DNA of 5,744 bases, taken from assembly GCA_020849155.1 (NCBI GenBank), contig JADLGU010000262.1, positions 1 through 5,744 of the forward strand, read 5' to 3'. The notes under the pieces are model-generated. The model made no database searches, was not told the DNA's origin, and was given only the letters and a program-made list of their open reading frames with translations. Position 1 is the first letter of the stretch. Each line of letters starts with the position of its first letter. Positions 4,887 to 5,744 of this stretch are shown here, in pieces. The stretch comes from Rhodocyclaceae bacterium (GTDB taxonomy: Bacteria > Pseudomonadota > Gammaproteobacteria > Burkholderiales > Rhodocyclaceae). Made by a program: the position numbers and the translations under genes.

Positions 4887-5744
4887 GCGAGGAACCGCAG
4901 CAACTCCGCCCCCAGCCGCGTGGCGCCCGCCAGCCCCAGCGCCACGCCCACAGACAGCGCCACCGAGAAGAATGCCTCGCGCCGGCCGAGCGTTTTCAGC
5001 ATCACGGCGAAGGTCGACACGCAGGGGATGTAGAAGGTCAGGAACACCAGGAAGACGAGGATCTGCACCCAGTCGAGCAGCGGCGCGATCTCCAGCGTGC
5101 CGAGCGCCTGGTACACCATCAGCAAGGAGAGCTCCTTCCTCAGGATGCCGAATAGGATCGGCACGCCGAGCGCGACCGGCAGCCCCAGCCACCATGACGT
5201 CACCGGTATAAGCAGCGCGTTGATGGCGTCGTCCGCGCCGTAGTGCGCCAGCAGCGCCAGCACCACGCTGCCGGTCACCAGCAACGGCGTGACGATGGTC
5301 AGGATGTCGCTGGTGCGCATCCAGGTGTTCCTCAACAGTGCCGGCCAGGCCGGCAGGCGGTAGGGCGGGATTTCCAGCACCATGCCGCGCACGTCCTCCG
5401 GATAGCGCCGGCCGAGCAGCCTGCCGAGCACCGCCACCGTCAGCATGGCCAGGGCGAAGATCACCAGCACCCCCGCCACGCCCAGATATTTTCCGCCCAG
5501 CGCCAGCACGATGGCCGAGCGCGCCGAGCAGGGTACGAAGGTGATCAGGATCGACGCCACGACACGCTCACGCCCGCGGGAAGCCGCCGCCGCCGCGGAG
5601 ATGGCCGGCACGTTGCAGCCGAGGCCCATGAGGAAGGGCACCGCCACGCCGCCGTGCAGGCCCACCGCGTGGAAGCCGCGGTCCACCACGAAGGCGACGC
5701 GATGCATGATGCCGGATTCCTCCAGCGCCACCAGCAGCAGCACC
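4883..5744 (-). CDS. feoB: Ferrous iron transporter FeoB, C-terminal membrane part (5' end outside window)
   Basis: 287 codons are open from the right edge to TAG at 4885-4883; the GTG at 5743-5741 is internal, not a start. FeoB is the inner-membrane Fe(II) importer with an N-terminal G domain, which lies outside the window. Seen, counting from that GTG: VALEESGIMHRVAFVVDR (5-22), Gate motifs GLGCNVPAI (Cys43) and FVPCSARSAIV (Cys72), the core stretch LEIPPYRLPAW (123-133) followed by LLRNTW, and the second-gate FYIPCVSTFAVM (Cys241). Six or more hydrophobic helices fall near 62-82, 86-108, 147-168, 180-202, 222-248 and 257-277. The FGILRKELSLLMVYQALGT stretch also fits FeoB. The three conserved Cys of the permeation path are intact, so this part looks functional. 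Any feoA would be beyond the window. There is no gap before the converging caspase-like gene. Confidence 0.93.
   Translation of the reverse strand, partial: VLLLVALEESGIMHRVAFVVDRGFHAVGLHGGVAVPFLMGLGCNVPAISAAAAASRGRERVVASILITFVPCSARSAIVLALGGKYLGVAGVLVIFALAMLTVAVLGRLLGRRYPEDVRGMVLEIPPYRLPAWPALLRNTWMRTSDILTIVTPLLVTGSVVLALLAHYGADDAINALLIPVTSWWLGLPVALGVPILFGILRKELSLLMVYQALGTLEIAPLLDWVQILVFLVFLTFYIPCVSTFAVMLKTLGRREAFFSVALSVGVALGLAGATRLGAELLRFLA

Noticed and set aside
3306..5195. Very long minus-strand open frame (629 codons) opposite the caspase-like gene and into feoB
   Set aside because: Its translation has no recognisable motif, it lies antisense to a clear caspase fold with its dyad, and it overlaps feoB in another frame. 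It is a GC-driven shadow.

Overview
This is a GC-rich window with dense gene packing and strong G/C third-position codon use. It looks like a betaproteobacterial chromosome, probably near Rhodocyclales or Nitrosomonadales. That placement rests on how closely the DnaB and PhoH-type proteins match what I recall of those groups; no database comparison was made. There is no transposase, phage gene, tRNA, rRNA or CRISPR array, so most of it reads as core chromosome.

Layout, left to right. (1) The 3' end of a PhoH-family ATPase gene on the + strand (to 473). (2) A long imperfect palindrome (471-519) that contains the phoH stop codon and lies between converging genes. (3) A minus-strand pair: dnaB (3016 to 1619), then 63 bp downstream a secreted FecR-domain protein with a very arginine-rich tail (1555 to 545). 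(4) A 145-bp divergent intergenic region (3017-3161) with one perfect and two weaker DnaA-box-like sites in the same orientation, a 10-bp palindrome and a hairpin against the dnaB start. (5) A plus-strand pair: a 55-residue two-helix membrane protein of the LiaI/DUF5668 type (3162-3329) and, 9 bp later, an exported caspase-like (C14-type) protein of 515 residues with an unassigned C-terminal beta-rich domain (3339-4886). (6) The C-terminal membrane part of FeoB on the minus strand (4883-5744, cut by the window end). Its stop codon overlaps that of the caspase gene in a shared CTAG.

Functionally these are separate units: replication (dnaB), an envelope FecR protein that may be co-transcribed with it, a small-membrane-protein/caspase operon, and ferrous iron uptake. 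The points most worth checking are the DnaA-box cluster in front of dnaB, the exported caspase-like protein with its C-terminal domain and small membrane partner, and the palindrome after phoH. I see no convincing multi-gene defence system: the caspase homologue carries an export signal and has no sensor or effector partner visible here.
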